From a virus, in IMG/VR virus record IMGVR_UViG_3300042870_001850, positions 1-64,000 of that record: a DNA stretch of 64,000 nt, one strand, 5' to 3'. Position numbers and translations under genes: made by a program. This document shows, in pieces, positions 63,409 through 64,000 of the stretch. Each line of letters starts with the position of its first letter. Position 1 is the stretch's first letter. Under the pieces are notes generated by a model, which was not told the DNA's origin, did not search any database, and was given only the letters and a program-made list of their open reading frames with translations.

Positions 63409-64000
63409 ACATCAACCACTTAGGCAACGGCATTGTTCTTTTTGAGAATGCGTTAGACGTTGACGACGATTTAGTGTCTTCATATATGTCGTACTTGCAA
63501 TCAACAAACAAAGAAGTGCACTTTTTTAACACAGACGATTCTTCTGAAGTTGTAAATACTTCAGGCTACAAGTTTGACAAGAATGAAGTAAATCTAGCAC
63601 CTGACAGATTTATAAGAACTGTGACGAACAGTACTCCAAAAGAATTCGTTGATCTTGTACAGCGCTACGAGGATGTTCTATACTTATGCTTAGTTGAGTA
63701 CTGCAAGATTTTTCCTGTCGCTGTTGAGGCGATAACATGGAGATCGCGTGGAAGTATAGCAACGTACAAGAATGGCCAGCATATTGGGTGCCACTCAGAC
63801 TCGTCCGTTCCGTGCGTGATTGGCGAAATGCCGTCTAATCAAATTGCGTTACACACGACACTCACTGCAAGCCTTGTCATGAACAGCGATTTTGTAGGTG
63901 GAGAAATTGGATTTAGAGCTTGGGGAACGGTGGTTGACGTAGGAGCTGGAAGCATTCTGTATTACCCGTCTACGTACGTTGGCGCTCACGAGGTTCTTCC
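63405..64000 (+). CDS. P4H-like 2OG-Fe(II) oxygenase, array gene 13 (partial)
   Basis: Runs off the window after 198 codons. Opens MNINHLGNGIVLFENALDVD, has H130-S-D132 in IGCHSDSS, MNSDFVGGEIGF and distal His195 in GAHEVL before the cut; the 2-oxoglutarate Arg lies beyond the edge. Shows that the array continues past 64 kb. Confidence 0.83.
   Translation, partial: MNINHLGNGIVLFENALDVDDDLVSSYMSYLQSTNKEVHFFNTDDSSEVVNTSGYKFDKNEVNLAPDRFIRTVTNSTPKEFVDLVQRYEDVLYLCLVEYCKIFPVAVEAITWRSRGSIATYKNGQHIGCHSDSSVPCVIGEMPSNQIALHTTLTASLVMNSDFVGGEIGFRAWGTVVDVGAGSILYYPSTYVGAHEVL

Overview
The window looks like part of the genome of a large tailed phage (or related prophage) of an actinobacterium. Host evidence is indirect but consistent: a WhiB-type Fe-S regulator (24.8-25.1 kb), DUF3039- and DUF4314-like proteins, an Rpf/transglycosylase-like lysozyme domain, a lysine/alanine/proline-rich histone-H1-like protein, GTG/TTG starts, and many apparently leaderless genes. 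Freshwater or marine Actinobacteria/Acidimicrobiia are a plausible host (inference, helped by Thr-run linkers in the surface protein). No portal, major capsid or large terminase gene is visible, so the window is only part of a bigger genome.

Left arm (1-16.8 kb, all minus strand): about 30 mostly small genes. Nearly every transcription unit up to 12.2 kb has its own copy of a 17-bp promoter-like element (consensus CTAAAGWTGWTATAATR; 24 copies). Some genes start 6-7 nt after the TATAAT (leaderless). Others have an AAAGGACAA ribosome-binding site, and five of those carry a small 5'-leader hairpin. Recognisable products are a MoxR-like AAA+ ATPase with a VWA/HExxH partner, a WGR-like protein, a DUF4314 protein, a winged-helix/AT-hook protein, a CHAP-like lysin, a small-terminase-like protein, an H1-like protein, a candidate holin, tRNA-Arg(UCU), tRNA-Thr(UGU) and a glycosyltransferase. 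A second dispersed repeat (ACCGTC-N18..23-AGGCCKG) lies in 4.2-4.3 kb and 11.6-12.8 kb, mostly inside genes. A divergent region with nested palindromes (16.8-17.3 kb) separates the left arm from the right.

Middle (17.3-42.2 kb, both strands): a 1116-aa surface/beta-helix protein, a nuclease, nucleotidyltransferases, several small ORFs, WhiB, a class II (B12) ribonucleotide reductase, a Fpg/Nei glycosylase, a GH130-like protein, a methyltransferase, a lysis cassette (M15-like endolysin plus membrane protein), two more secreted muralytic proteins, a serine recombinase, a kinase-nucleotidyltransferase fusion, a prim-pol/SF3 helicase, a metallophosphatase, and four 2OG-Fe(II) oxygenases (two PhyH-like).

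Right end (42.2-64 kb, plus strand): tail-fibre genes, the last ending in 14 tandem PPYF-type tetrapeptides, followed directly by at least 13 genes (14 domains) of prolyl-4-hydroxylase-like 2OG-Fe(II) oxygenases. One is fused to a sulfotransferase-like domain, one has two oxygenase domains, and the array still continues at the window edge. The most attractive working idea is that this array modifies the phage's own proline-rich fibre, or host surface polymers, as a hypervariable post-translational decoration system. That is inference from gene order and motifs and is not demonstrated.
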